Source: Competibacter sp963695105 (GTDB lineage: Bacteria > Pseudomonadota > Gammaproteobacteria > Competibacterales > Competibacteraceae). From it: a stretch of DNA of 64,000 nt. Position numbers and translations under genes: made by a program. Shown here piece after piece: positions 52,472-62,215 of this stretch. Each line of letters opens with the position of its first letter. Positions within the stretch are counted from its first letter, which is position 1. Where the stretch lies: assembly GCA_963695105.1 (NCBI GenBank), contig CAVOGC010000040.1, positions 79,140 to 143,139 on the forward strand, read 5' to 3'. The notes beneath the pieces are model-generated. The model saw only the letters and a program-made list of their open reading frames with translations, ran no database searches and was not told the origin of the DNA.

Positions 52472-52870
52472 TCAGGAAGGGTGACGCAACTGCTCTTGTT
52501 CGGCTTCGAACAGGACCGATGCGATCTGGTGCAGACCTTCCTCCTCGGCCAGTTCGGAAATCTCCTCCCACGAAGCGCCGCGGTCGATGGCGGCGGCGGT
52601 TTTGCTGCCCTCCGGCAAATCCAGGCGAGCGCCTCGAATGAAGGCGTCGGTGGCCACGCCGGCGTCTTCCATCGCCGCCGGACCATCTCGCAGCGCTTCC
52701 TGCTCGGCTTCGAACAACACCGAGGCCAACTTATGCAAACCTTCCTCCTCGGCCAGTTCGGAAATTTCCTCCAGGCTGGCGTTGCGATCGATGGCGGCGG
52801 CGGTCTTGCCGCCATCGGGCAGATCACTCCGGTACGACTGGAGCAATTGTTCGATATTTTTCATCTCCAC
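52472..52870 (-). CDS. Small acidic protein made of a tandem duplication
   Basis: 132 residues from a GTG at 52870, supported by AGGAG eight bases upstream; an ATG at 52864 is in frame. The protein is two copies of a unit of about 47 residues. Each contains LP-D/E-G-x-KTAAAIDR, then EEISELAEEEGLH and ASVLFEAEQE. At DNA level the two halves are also close, so the duplication is recent. It is soluble, helical and acidic. No known family is recognised. It is the last chromosomal gene before the mobile-element cluster. Confidence 0.75.
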   Translation of the reverse strand: MEMKNIEQLLQSYRSDLPDGGKTAAAIDRNASLEEISELAEEEGLHKLASVLFEAEQEALRDGPAAMEDAGVATDAFIRGARLDLPEGSKTAAAIDRGASWEEISELAEEEGLHQIASVLFEAEQEQLRHPS

Positions 52871-53048
52871 GGGCAGAACTCCTGATAGTGGCTGACAAAT
52901 CAGCTTGATTGGCGGGCAAGTCTATTATGGCGGCGACGAAAAAACCAACATCGAACGTAGTCGTTCACACCCCCCGCCGTTGACTTTCCTTGGAAGGGGA
53001 AGCATGGGACACTGGGAGCTGAGTGAACGAGCCGAATAGACCTTCGCC

Positions 53049-54402
53049 ATGCACCTGAGCGATCACAGCCTGCGCCAGATGGACGACGCCTATGTCCGGT
53101 CCTTGGACCCGGAAGCGTTGCGCGGGTTGTCGTTGCGGTTGCTGGCGGATCTCAAGGAAGCGCGGGACCGGTTGAACCAAGGACCGGAGAACAGTTCGCG
53201 CCCGCCGAGCAGTCGGGCGCCGTGGGAACGGCAGGGCGGCGGGCGGGAATCGGACGCTGAGGCCGACGCCGACGCGGCGGATAGTGACCTCGCGGCGCAA
53301 CCGGCGGAGACGCAACCGGCGGAGACGCAACCGGCGGAGACGCAACCGGCCGAGGCGCAACCGGCGAAGGTCCCCGCGGCCCGCAAACCGGGCAAGCAAC
53401 CGGGGGCGCCGGGGATTGGCCGGACTCAGGTGTTCCAGGCGAATGCCGAACAGGCCCATTACCCCGACACCTGCGCCGGTTGTGGCCGGCCGCTGGACCC
53501 GGTGGGCGCGGTGGCCTACACCGGGTTTCAGGCGGTCGATCTGTGCTGGAGCAATCCAGCGCGGCCGGGGTTGACGCTGTGGGTCGTGGACCATCGCTAT
53601 TACGAAGCCCCCTGCGCCTGTGGCCATCGGACCCGGGCCGTGGCCGGCCAGGGCGTGGTGGACCCACTGCTGGCGGGGATTGAACTCAGCGAATGGCGGC
53701 TGGTGGGGCCGGGGTTGGCGGCGCTGATCGTGGCGCTGGCCTTGCGGTTTCGGCTATCGCGGGCGCGGATTCGCGAATTCCTGGATGAGTGGCTGGGGCT
53801 GAAGCTGAGTATCGGCACGATCCATCAGACGCTCCACGAAGCCGGCGCGGCCGTGGCCCCGGCGGAAGACGAACTCGTCCAGGCGATTCTGGACAGCGCC
53901 CTGCTGCACGCCGACGAAACCTCCTGGCCCGAACACGGCCAGACCCTGTGGCTGTGGGTATTCCGGTCGTTAACCGTGACGCTGTATTACGTGGCCGGGC
54001 GAGGCAAAGAGCTGGTCGAAAACGTGCTGGACGGCTTTAGCGGCTGGCTGATGAGCGATGGCTGGATGGCCTACCGCGACCGCCCGCGCCGGTTGCGCTG
54101 TTGGGCGCACCTGATCCGCAAGGCGCGGGGCTTGGCCCAGAGTTGCGACCGTGAGGCCCATGCCTTCGGCCAGCTCGTCCTGGACACCTTGGAGGCGCTC
54201 ATGGCGACGGTGTACGCCGCCCGAGAAGGTCCGCTCCCGGTCGATGCGCCCACCCAACACGCGCTGCGGGTGGCGGCCTTGCGCACCGCTTGCGAAGGGC
54301 GCCAGAGCAGTCCGCATCCGAAAACCCACGCCTTGGCGGTGGAGTTGCTCAACGACTGGGACGCCATCTTCCAGGTGCTGTCGCATCCCGAACTCCCGCT
54401 GA
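53049..54402 (+). pseudogene. tnpC: IS66 transposase TnpC, part before the intron
   Basis: The first 451 codons of an IS66-type DDE transposase. It has an N-terminal helical region, an Ala/Glu-rich linker with 15-bp repeats, a zinc-ribbon-like segment (CAGC and CACGH cysteines), and catalytic aspartates in ALLHADETSWPEHG and SGWLMSDGWMAY. Coding matches the family through FQVLSHPELPL and is then cut after CCGCTGA. The next base of the original gene is at 56393. The open frame beyond 54402 is intron sequence. The catalytic Glu lies in the other part, so this fragment alone cannot be active. Confidence 0.88.
53301..53360 (+). repeat. 15-bp coding repeats in tnpC linker
   Basis: Three identical copies of ccggcggagacgcaa and one variant lie in tandem, encoding repeated PAETQ units in a flexible linker of the transposase. 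They lack spacers, so they are not a CRISPR array. Confidence 0.85.
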
Positions 54403-54516
54403 GTAGAGTCGAGGTGTGGTGCGGTAACCGTAGGAGCCGCCTATCTGTTTCCGCCCCTTTCGTTTGGCGGTGCCTCACGAGCCGCTCCTTAGTCCCGTTT
54501 CCACACCCCGCTCGTC

Positions 54517-54548
54517 GAACCCGCCGTGCGGATTTCCCGCAACGGGCT
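54517..54548 (-). ncRNA. Group II intron domain V
   Basis: On the minus strand GAGCCCGTTGCGGGAA and TCCGCACGGCGGGTTC form the typical 34-nt-class hairpin: a lower stem with the AGC-like start, a GAAA-type loop and a bulge. This is the catalytic core of group II introns and lies just after the maturase stop, as expected. Confidence 0.85.
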
Positions 54549-54561
54549 CTCTTTCAGCGCA

Positions 54562-55924
54562 TCAAACCTTCGCATTCGAACGGTTGGCGAGCAACGGCAG
54601 CAGGCGCATCAGTCCCAACTCTTCGTAGAGGTAGTGGTCGGGGTATTGGCGGTACCCCGTTCCCCGCTTGCCGCGCTTGCGCATCAACCAGATCCGCAGA
54701 CGTCGCGCTACATAGTTGTCGATTTGGCGATAGACTTTCCCTACCGGTCCTTGGTTGAAGTAGCCGGCCCAGCCCCGCAGCAGCGGGTTGAGGCGCTCGA
54801 CTCGGCTTTCGACCTCCAGTGGATTCCAGCGCTTCGTCGTGGCGTCGTGGATCTCCCGCATCAGCCGCTTGACAGCCTTCTTCGACGGTCGCGTGCCCCA
54901 GTAGGGGCGACCGCCCTTTCCGTAGAAGCGCCCGACGGTGTAGCCGAGAAAATCGAACCGCTCTTCTGGCAGCTTGACCAGACGCGTTTTCTTCTCGTTG
55001 ACCGTCAGACCCAGCCGGGACACGAGCTGGCGCATCTCCGCCATGGCTTCCGCTCCCCGTCCGGGCGGGCACAAGATCACGAAGTCATCCGCATAGTTGA
55101 CGACCTCGGCCTGGTGCCGCTCGGCATATCCCTTGCCGTACCACGCCAGCATAAAGCGGCGAAAGTACAGATTTGAAAGGAGGGGTGAGATCACCCCGCC
55201 CTGCGGAACGCCGCGATGCTGGTCCTTGGCCGGCGTCGTTTGCCGCTCCCCCTGGGGGGAGCGCTCGCGCACCGGCACGGTCAGCCAGGCACGGATCACC
55301 GCGAGCAGTGTGCCGTCGGCGATGCGCCGCACGACACAGCGCATCAGGTCTCCGTGCGGGATGGTGGTGAAGTAATCCGAAAGATCGACGTCGGCCACTT
55401 CGCGCTTGCCCCCGTTCGACGAGGTCGAAGAAAGTTCGGCGCACGGCCATTTTGGCGTCGACCCCGGATCGAAAGCCGTATTGCCGTGGCGAGAGGTCCG
55501 GCTCGAAGATCGGGCCGATCACCAGCAAGACCGCCATCTGCGCCACGCGGTCACGGATGCAGGGCACCGCCGAGCGGGCGCTCGCCGCCATTGGCCTTGG
55601 GTATCCACACGCGCAGCAGGGGCCGGGGCTGATACGTCTTGCCCTTGAGCTCCTGCTGCAATCTTCCAGCCACGGGTCGAGACCTTGGGATTCGATGCGC
55701 TCGAAGGACTCTCCGTCCACCCCCGGTGCGCCCCGATTGGCTCGGCAGCGCCGGTAGGCTTCGGTGAGGATGTCGCGTCGGCACACCTTGTCCCAAAGGC
55801 TGTAGAACCGCGTGGCCGGTTCGTTCTTGGCTTTCGTCTGTAATGCCGTCTGTAGCGTCCGAACCGAATCAGGCAGGGTTGCTAGACTCACGTCAATCCC
55901 TGGGCTCTTGCCACTTTCGAGCAT
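54562..55924 (-). pseudogene. ltrA: Group II intron reverse transcriptase/maturase, frameshifted
   Basis: It starts at the ATG at 55924. It has RT features RFYSLWDKVCRRDILTEAYR, GAPGVDGESF, RQYGFRSGVDAKMAVRR and DVDLSDYFTTIPH. The catalytic VVNYADDFVIL (codons near 55081-55101) is present, and QHRGVPQGGVISPLLSNLYF precedes it. The C-terminal maturase domain has LNPLLRGWAGYFNQGPVGKV. Three one-base indels break the frame: a missing A near 55663, an extra G near 55573 and an extra G near 55410. The other intron copy lacks the first two, so those are specific to this copy (or to its assembly). As read, no full-length protein can be made. Confidence 0.88.
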
Positions 55925-56392
55925 TGGCTCTGAAACAGGGGGCCTTGGCTCCGCCGGTATTACCCGGCTTCATCGCTACTACACCCCCATCCGCCATCCG
56001 CATGGCCGACTCCATCCCTCGCGGGATCGCCGTTGCCCGGTTGCCGGCCCGGCACCAATGCGGACTTCCCTTGTTGCACGATCGATCAATACGCTGCATG
56101 CTGTCACCATTACCCCGGTGGAATCGTCGGATGCGCGTTTCGCTCACTTCTCCGACGACAACGGCCTTCCTCGTTATTAGGGCGAGTCGGCTTCCACGAC
56201 GGCATTTCGAGGCCTGCTCGGTGTTCACTCGCGTTACGGCCCGCAGCGCCCGCTGACCTCCTACGAGGCCTTTTCAAGAAGTGCTTCAGCCCATTCGTTA
56301 CCTCCTGGACCGCCCCTTGTGCTTCCGGCCGGAGCGAAAGTTGGCCGGGTCGGATTTCCTCCGACGGATCGACTGTGCCTTGCAAGGCACAC

Positions 56393-56604
56393 CCAACAAC
56401 GAGGCCGAGCGCGCCCTGCGGCATTGGGTGATCGCGCGCAAGATCAGTCTGGGCACCCGCACCCCGGTCGGCTCGCGGGTCTTCGCTCTGCTCGCCAGCG
56501 TCATCGATACCTGCCGCCAGCGCGGCCACTCCCCTTGGCGCACTCTCGAACGCGCCATCGCCGACCGGCGCGCCGGACTGCCTCTCGCCCCCTTACCTCA
56601 GTAG
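56393..56604 (+). pseudogene. tnpC: IS66 transposase TnpC, part after the intron
   Basis: The last 70 codons of the transposase. It begins at the split Thr codon and continues NNEAERALRHWVIARKISLG, then GSRVFALLASVIDTCRQRG, and stops at 56604. The Glu of NNEAER is the third residue of the DDE triad. The frame upstream of 56393 is intron sequence and is not part of the protein. Codon phase is preserved across the insertion. Confidence 0.88.
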
Positions 56605-56808
56605 AGTAGAGGGGAATGAACGGCTACTCTCAGACTATTTTTTCGGTAGATTTCCTGCAACAGTAGTTCAACCAGTCATGCCACTTTCTGACCCGTGACC
56701 CCGGCGATTTTGAAAACTGATAGTTGGTGAGGCCCTTTAAACCGCGCCGTATCGTTTAGTAAAGTGGGATGATATACATTTAGCTAATGTTAACATTTAC
56801 TTCATTGA

Positions 56809-57689
56809 GAAGCTGTCTTGAAAAAGTTATTCAGGCATGGTTGTTTTAAGAACACTTAATTTTAATCAACTTTTACCCAGAGTGATCACATGTACCAAAG
56901 TGATTTGTCTAGCGAAGAATGGGCGCTGATCGAGCACCATTTTAAACCAGAAGACCGGCGAGGACGTGCACACAAACATTCTAAAAAACTCATCGTGGAT
57001 GCTATTCTCTACATCGTTAAAGGTGGTATTCCTTGGCGGATGCTCCCCAACGATTTTCCTGCATGGAAAACCGTTTATGATCACTTTAGCCGCTGGAACC
57101 GCAGAGGTGTTTGGACCGCCGCCCTGGACCAACTCACTCAACTTCATCGTCAAAAAGAGGGGCGCGAACCGACCCCTAGTTATGCCATCGTTGACTCACA
57201 AAGCGTTAAAACTCAATATGCTAGCGAGCAACGCGGCATTGATGGCAACAAAAAGGTGAAGGGACACAAACGCCACCTCATCGTGGATATTTTGGGGAAC
57301 CTTCTTGCCGTTAACGTTCATGCCGCGAATCTTACCGATACCCTGGCCGCCGGTCCGGTTTTGAAAGCCGCCGTGCAGAGTTATTCCACCATCCAAGCCT
57401 TTTCGGGCGATGCCGGCTATCGAGGTACCGCGGCCACTTTTGTCAGCGAAGAATTGAAACTGACTCTCCATATCGCACACAAACCGGCGACTGAAAAAGG
57501 TCAATTTCAGGTAATCCCCAAGCGCTGGATCGTGGAAAGAACTTTTGCCTGGCTGGGCCATTTCCGGCGATTGGCGAAGGATTTCGAGATTCTCGTCACC
57601 ACCGCTGAAAATATGATCCGGATTGCCATGCTCAAACTGACAGCCGCCAAGTGCTTGTAAATAAATGAATTGTTTTTCAAGACAGCTTC
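56809..57689 (+). mobile_element. IS5-family element (IS427/IS1031-like), intact
   Basis: It is bounded by perfect 17-bp inverted repeats GAAGCTGTCTTGAAAAA (left) and TTTTTCAAGACAGCTTC (right). It is flanked by TGA on both sides, a 3-bp TNA target duplication typical of the IS427 group. At 881 bp with one uninterrupted transposase gene it looks complete and perhaps recently inserted. It is more AT-rich than its surroundings. Confidence 0.92.
56890..57660 (+). CDS. IS5-family DDE transposase
   Basis: 256 residues. The N-terminal YQSDLSSEEWALIEHHF and GGIPWRMLPNDFPAWKTVYD match IS5/IS427 transposases. Catalytic residues are Asp in YAIVDSQSVK, Asp in FSGDAGYRG and Glu in WIVERTFAWLG. No frameshift or stop is seen, unlike the other transposases in this cluster. 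It should mediate movement of its own element. Confidence 0.95.
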   Translation: MYQSDLSSEEWALIEHHFKPEDRRGRAHKHSKKLIVDAILYIVKGGIPWRMLPNDFPAWKTVYDHFSRWNRRGVWTAALDQLTQLHRQKEGREPTPSYAIVDSQSVKTQYASEQRGIDGNKKVKGHKRHLIVDILGNLLAVNVHAANLTDTLAAGPVLKAAVQSYSTIQAFSGDAGYRGTAATFVSEELKLTLHIAHKPATEKGQFQVIPKRWIVERTFAWLGHFRRLAKDFEILVTTAENMIRIAMLKLTAAKCL

Positions 57690-57753
57690 TGAAGGATTGA
57701 AAGTTAAAAGAGAGTAATGATTTCAGCATGTCTTTCTTCTCAAATGCGCGGTT

Positions 57754-58714
57754 TCAGAAGTGGAGGATGGATTTTTTGAAGTCCTGAAAAGTGGGATAAT
57801 AGCGGGCGTGCAAGCAGCATTTTTTCACCAACTTCCAGAACCGTTCGATCAGGTTGAACTGGGGCGAATAGGCCGGGAGAAACAGCAGTTCGATGTTCAA
57901 GGCGGCGGCGGTGTCCTGAACCAGCCGACAGCGCTGGTAGCGGGCATTGTCCAGCACCACCGTGATCGGCACCGTCAAGCCCAGCGCCGCCAGTTTGTAC
58001 AGCATCAGGCAGACGTGCTGGCTGTTGATATAGGCATCCGTGGTGACGGTGATCAGTTGATGGGTCACCGCGTTCAACGCCCCCAGCACGCTGAGCCGAT
58101 GCCGGCCACTGGGCGTCGGCTGCCAGCAGCGCGCCAGGCACCAGACCCAACTCAGGAACAGCCCGTGGACGAAGTGGGCGGCGTCCAAAAAAAAACTTCG
58201 CGCCGTCCGGCTTGCGCCTCTTCCAGCCGCGGGGTCAGCGCCTCGGCTTCGAAGCGGGCCTGTTCCGCCCGGCGTTCCGCCGTCGGCGCCGGTCCCGGGA
58301 TCGCCCCGCTCTTGCGCCGTCGCAGCCCGAACTGTTTGAGCACCTTGCCCACCTGGGCCGGACTGCGCTCGATCCCGGTCAGTTCCGCAATTCGGGTACG
58401 GGCCTCGGCCAGGGTCGCCGGCGGGCGCCGCGCGAACGCCGCCACGATCACCCCTTCATGCGGCGCCAGCGCGCCGCGGGCCTGGCGGAACCGGCAGGTC
58501 GTCAGCGCCGCCCAGCCCCCGTCTTGAAACAACCGCAGGTAGCCAATCAGAGTCGGCTTGGTGATCCCCAGACTCGCGCAAATCGCCTGATGCGACCGCC
58601 CTCACTCTTCAGATAAAGTGCCGTCAACCGTTGCCGCACCCGGGGATGCGGATGATGAATTCGTTCGTGACGCAGGCGTTCCCGCGTCTCATCAGAGAAA
58701 ACCAGTCGAATCAT
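57754..58714 (-). pseudogene. IS630-family transposase, frameshifted
   Basis: It starts at the ATG at 58714 (MIRLVFSDETRERLRHE). The C-terminal half has the DDE region: ITVVLDNARYQRCRLV, FLPAYSPQFNLIERFWKLVK and the preceding FVHGLFLSWVW. Two breaks are seen. Near 58600 a one-base change separates the first 37 residues from SHQAICASLGIT. Near 58187-58195 a run of nine T (minus strand) separates the helix-turn-helix part from the catalytic part. At the T run a -1 slip gives FFLDAAHF, the expected continuation, so that break could be programmed. The first break makes the gene broken as read. Confidence 0.82.
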
Positions 58715-58781
58715 GGTGCGCGCTCCAGCCTCTTTCAGGCCTTCCGATTAACCCTCGGAACACCGTAAAACAAAAATAAAG

Positions 58782-59008
58782 GTAACTGCCCAGGTACCTC
58801 GTCAGTGATCAGGTCGTACGGAGTTTGCTGAGGAGGACCGTTGGGGATTGGGTCAGGGTATCGATGATGTTCCAACCCTGTTTTTTCGCGGTGGCGATGA
58901 AGGAGCGGATGACGGCGAAGTCGCGGGCGCCCGGTTCGGAGCGGAAGCCACCGGAGATTTTCTGTCTGAGCTTCATCATGCGGGCGGCTTGCTCGGCCAG
59001 ATTGTTGG
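58782..59008 (-). pseudogene. C-terminal remnant of a second IS66-type transposase
   Basis: On the minus strand from 59008: Asn-Asn-LAEQAARMMKLRQKISG, then FAVIRSFIATAKKQGWNIID, stopping at 58809. This is the end of an IS66 transposase from a different subgroup than the one at 53049. The element terminus is probably GTAACTGCCCAGG at 58782. It is cut at the Asn-Asn codons by the second group II intron copy. The rest of the transposase is absent from the window. Confidence 0.8.
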
Positions 59009-59838
59009 GTGTGCCTTGCAAGGCACAGTCGATCCGTCGGAGGAAATCCGACCCGGCCAACTTTCGCTCCGGCCGGAAGCACAAGGGGCGGTCCAGGAGG
59101 TAACGAATGGGCTGAAGCACTTCTTGAAAAGGCCTCGTAGGAGGTCAGCGGGCGCTGCGGGCCGTAACGCGAGTGAACACCGAGCAGGCCTCGAAATGCC
59201 GTCGTGGAAGCCGACTCGCCCTAATAACGAGGAAGGCCGTTGTCGTCGGAGAAGTGAGCGAAACGCGCATCCGACGATTCCACCGGGGTAATGGTGACAG
59301 CATGCAGCGTATTGATCGATCGTGCAACAAGGGAAGTCCGCATTGGTGCCGGGCCGGCAACCGGGCAACGGCGATCCCGCGAGGGATGAAGCCGGCCATG
59401 CGGATGGCGGATGGGGGTGTAGTAGCGATGAAGCCGGGTAATACCGGCGGAGCCAAGGCCCCCTGTTTCAGAGCCAATGCTCGAAAGTGGCAAGAGCCCA
59501 GGGATTGACGTGAGTCTAGCAACCCTGCCTGATTCGGTTCGGACGCTACAGACGGCATTACAGACGAAAGCCAAGAACGAACCGGCCACGCGGTTCTACA
59601 GCCTTTGGGACAAGGTGTGCCGACGCGACATCCTCACCGAAGCCTACCGGCGCTGCCGAGCCAATCGGGGCGCACCGGGGGTGGACGGAGAGTCCTTCAA
59701 GCGCATCGAATCCCAAGGTCTCGACCCGTGGCTGGAAAGATTGCAGCAGGAGCTCAAGGGCAAGACGTATCAGCCCCGGCCCCTGCTGCGCGTGTGGATA
59801 CCCAAGGCCAATGGCGGGGAGCGCCCGCTCGCGGTGCC
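59009..59838 (+). mobile_element. Group II intron, second copy, 3'-truncated
   Basis: It starts GTGTGCC at 59009 after TTGTTGG, the same 5'-exon end as in the first copy. It runs nearly identical to 56392-55574 in inverted orientation, with a few base changes (for example GATGAAGCC against GATGGAGTC), and stops matching after GGTGCC at 59838. Domains V and VI and most of the RT are missing, so it cannot splice by itself. The 85 bases after the break, up to the recombinase stop, contain nothing I can name. Confidence 0.88.
59477..59838 (+). pseudogene. Group II intron RT, N-terminal fragment
   Basis: The first 120 or so residues of the same intron RT as at 55924. It includes SPGIDVSLATLPDSV, GAPGVDGESFKRIESQG and the uninterrupted WLERLQQELKGKTYQPRPLL. 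In this copy the first two indels of the other copy are not present. The element match ends in ERPLAVP; the following residues to the stop at 59917 are foreign. No catalytic YADD remains. Confidence 0.85.
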
Positions 59839-59923
59839 GATGCTTTGTTCATACTGCACCTCATACAGGCGGTTTCGGGATGGCCAAGGCCATTTTATCG
59901 CGACTTTTTCAAAGTGACTCCAC

Positions 59924-62013
59924 TCAAGTTGTCGTGTTCCGTTGCCAATGTTGTTTGGTGGGTTTACGCAGGGTGGCGATCACCTCCGGGGTGAGCTTGA
60001 TCCAACGAGGACCGTGAGAGGCGGTTTGAACGCCGTCGAGGCGGCCGGCCTCACACCAGTCGGCGATGGTGCCCACATCCACATTGAGCAACGCCGCCGC
60101 GGCTCGCGCACTATAACGTCCATCACCCCGTTGCCCTCCGGGACAAGCGCCGGGAGCCTGCGGGCACCCACTGGGGATGTGATAGGCATAGCGAAGCCAC
60201 TGGACCTTGCGGGCGGTGAAAGACCCGCCGTGGCCGGTAGTGAAGCCTTGCGCGTTGAGGGCGGCGGCGATCTGAAGATTGGTGTGCGTCGGAGCCAGCT
60301 GCCGGACCCGTTCGAGAATGGCGGCGTCGGTGCGGCAGGCCTCAAAGACCGGGCGGGGCCGGGGTATTTCCAGGGTGCTGCAGGCGTGGGTCTGCCAGCG
60401 GATCGCGATGCGGATCGTCGTGGCCTGCTTGGTGAGGGTGACCTCCTTGATCAGCAGGCGCAGCAACTGCTTGCGCTCGGCGGCGGTGGTCGTCGCGGCC
60501 GCCCACAGGGTGGGGAGGTCGTGGGCCAGAGCGAGGATCCGTTGGCGTTCCTCGGCACCGACCGCGGGGGCTGCCTGGCGGGGCAGGGTGACATACTCCC
60601 GCTCCAATTGCGCGACGGCGGCCAGTTGGGCGTTCCAGTCCTGTTCCAAGCTGCGGGCGACGAGGCGATGTTCCGGCTCCACGTTCAGGAAGCGGCGGCG
60701 GGCGAGATCGGCCACGTAGCGCGCCCGTTCCAGGCGCAATTGCCATTGGTGGTCGATCTGCCGGGCGCGTTCTTCGAGTTGCTCCAGGGCCGCCAGGGAC
60801 ACCGCCAGGTGTGCGGGCGTGAGGGCCTGCAGAAAGACCTGGGTCACGGCGGCATCGATGCCATCGCCGCGCAGGCTCTGGCAGGTCGGGCCGGCCAGGT
60901 GCGCGTGCACCTGGTTGCACTCGTATTGAGGTCGACGCCCGTCGGCCACATAACGAACGCTCATGCGCCGACCGCAGGCACCGCACAGGACGATGCCCTG
61001 CAGCAGCGCGGCGCCCTCGCGGACCGCACCGCGGCGGTCTCGATCGCGAACGGTGCGGTTATCGTCAAGACGGTGCTGGTGGCACAGGAACTGCTCCCAC
61101 GTCAGGTAACCGGGATGGGCGTCCACGAGCACGATGGGCCAGTCTTGCGGATCCACGCGGCGGGTACGGCCCTTGATCCGCGGCGCCTCACCGGGCAAGA
61201 GCCGGGTACGGCTGTGGGTGCGCCCATAGACGTAGGTCCCCGCATAGGCAGGATTGTGCAGCATGGCCAGCACCCGACCGTGTCGCAAGGGACCCCAGCT
61301 CAATTCGTCCTGGTCACCGTGCCCCCAGAGGCGGGTTGGAAAGTGCAAATGGTGAACGGCAAAGTGATTGACCACCGCCAGGGCGGAGCCGGTTTCCGCG
61401 AACCGGTCAAAGACCAGCCGCACGGCCTGTTGCACTTCCTCGTCGGGGTCCAGAACGATGCGCTGGTCGACATCAAAGACGAACCCGACGGGCAGCCGGA
61501 AGCGCAGTTGGCCGTGGCGGGCCTTCTCCAGCTTGCCACCCAGCAGACGGCTGCGCAACCAATGCAGTTCGGCCTCACTCATCGTGCCCCGGAATCCAGC
61601 AACAAGCGATCGTTGTACTGGTTGGGATCGTAAAGGCCGTCTTCGTCGATGACCAAGGTCTCGGTCAGCGCGCAGATCTCCAGAAGCCGATACCAATCAC
61701 TGCAGGAGCGGGCCAGGCGCGAGGCTTCCAGGCTCAAGACCGCCCCGGCCCGGCCCATGCCCACCTCGGTGAGCAATTGTTCGAAGCCATCGCGGCCGAC
61801 CGCCGAGGCGCCCGAGCGCCCCTGGTCTTGATCGAGGACGGTGATGCGTTCCTCGGGCCAGCCTAAAGCGCGGGCACGCTCAACGAGATGGTACTGGCGC
61901 GCGGTGCTGGCGGTATGCTCGCGGACTTGGAGCAGGGTGGATTGGCGCACGTAAACGAACGCCTGGCGGTTGAGATGTTCGGGGCGGAGTTTAGCCGGCG
62001 TTGGGCTGGTCAT
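59924..62013 (-). pseudogene. Large serine recombinase, frameshifted
   Basis: It starts at the ATG at 62013 (MTSPTPAKLRPEHL). The resolvase domain has AFVYVRQSTLLQVREHTAS with the catalytic Ser, DQDQGRSGAS and LSLEASRLARSCSDW. It is followed, in another frame from about 61594, by GFRGTMSEAELHWLRSRLLG, a recombinase domain, a zinc ribbon (CGACGRRM, later CNQ), a long coiled coil and a C-terminal helix-turn-helix-like region. The expected join DRLLLGFRGTMSEAE needs one more G at CTGGATTC, so one base is missing. The total is about 695 residues. This family drives site-specific integration of mobile elements. Confidence 0.85.
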
Positions 62014-62174
62014 GACCGATCTCCGCAGGGGGGGACGTCGGCCAGGGTGAGGGCGAGTTTGACGGCCAGTTGAGCGATCAATTGGATGGCTCGGTGCTGG
62101 TGCTCGACGGTTAGCTGCGTCCAGACCTGGGGGGTGGGGCTTGGGGAAGCCGGACCCGAGACGGGCACGTTCAT
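62010..62174 (-). CDS. Small accessory gene of recombinase element
   Basis: 54 residues from the ATG at 62174, ending in ATGA overlap with the recombinase start. The helical part EHQHRAIQLIAQLAVKLALT is conserved, as I recall, in small genes that precede this type of recombinase. No motif suggests an activity. The overlap supports translation coupled to the recombinase. Confidence 0.6.
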   Translation of the reverse strand: MNVPVSGPASPSPTPQVWTQLTVEHQHRAIQLIAQLAVKLALTLADVPPCGDRS

Positions 62175-62215
62175 GGGAAGACCTCTCCGGGTGATCACAG
62201 GGTAGAGAGTTAGCC

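Larger units (their letters stand above)
54403..56392 (-). mobile_element. Group II intron, complete, antisense in tnpC
   Basis: On the minus strand the intron begins GTGTGCC at 56392, fitting the GUGYG 5' consensus, and ends CTCTAC at 54403, fitting the AY 3' consensus. Joining the flanks restores the IS66 coding sequence exactly: CTGA plus CCAACAAC gives Leu-Thr-Asn-Asn. The length is 1990 bp. RNA domains I-III should occupy about 55925-56392, the maturase/RT gene 54562-55924, and domain V 54517-54548. Because it is antisense to tnpC it cannot be spliced from the tnpC transcript. A second, truncated copy is at 59009-59838. Confidence 0.9.
52957..56627 (+). mobile_element. IS66-family element (ISBst12 type), split by a group II intron
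   Basis: Ends are set by imperfect inverted repeats: GTAGTCGTTCACACCCC at 52957 and its counterpart GGGGAATGAACGGCTAC ending at 56627. They begin with GTA as in IS66 elements. Only a TnpC-type transposase is present, with no TnpA or TnpB, as in the ISBst12 subgroup. Without the 1990-bp intron (54403-56392) the element is 1681 bp, a normal size. No matching target duplication was seen next to these ends, so the boundaries may be off by a few bases. Confidence 0.75.

Noticed and set aside
53301..53360. Short regular repeats resembling an array
   Set aside because: 15-bp in-frame coding repeats with no spacers. No CRISPR array or cas gene was seen anywhere in the window.
54517..54548. GTTCGA-containing hairpin that could be taken for a tRNA arm
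   Set aside because: It fits group II intron domain V in place and structure; there is no acceptor stem or anticodon arm. No tRNA or rRNA gene was recognised in the window.
56281..56392. Apparent N-terminal extension of the last tnpC part (starting Met-Leu-Gln-Pro)
   Set aside because: This stretch is the 5' end of the group II intron read in the wrong direction. The same residues appear before the other IS66 remnant only because the same intron end is there.
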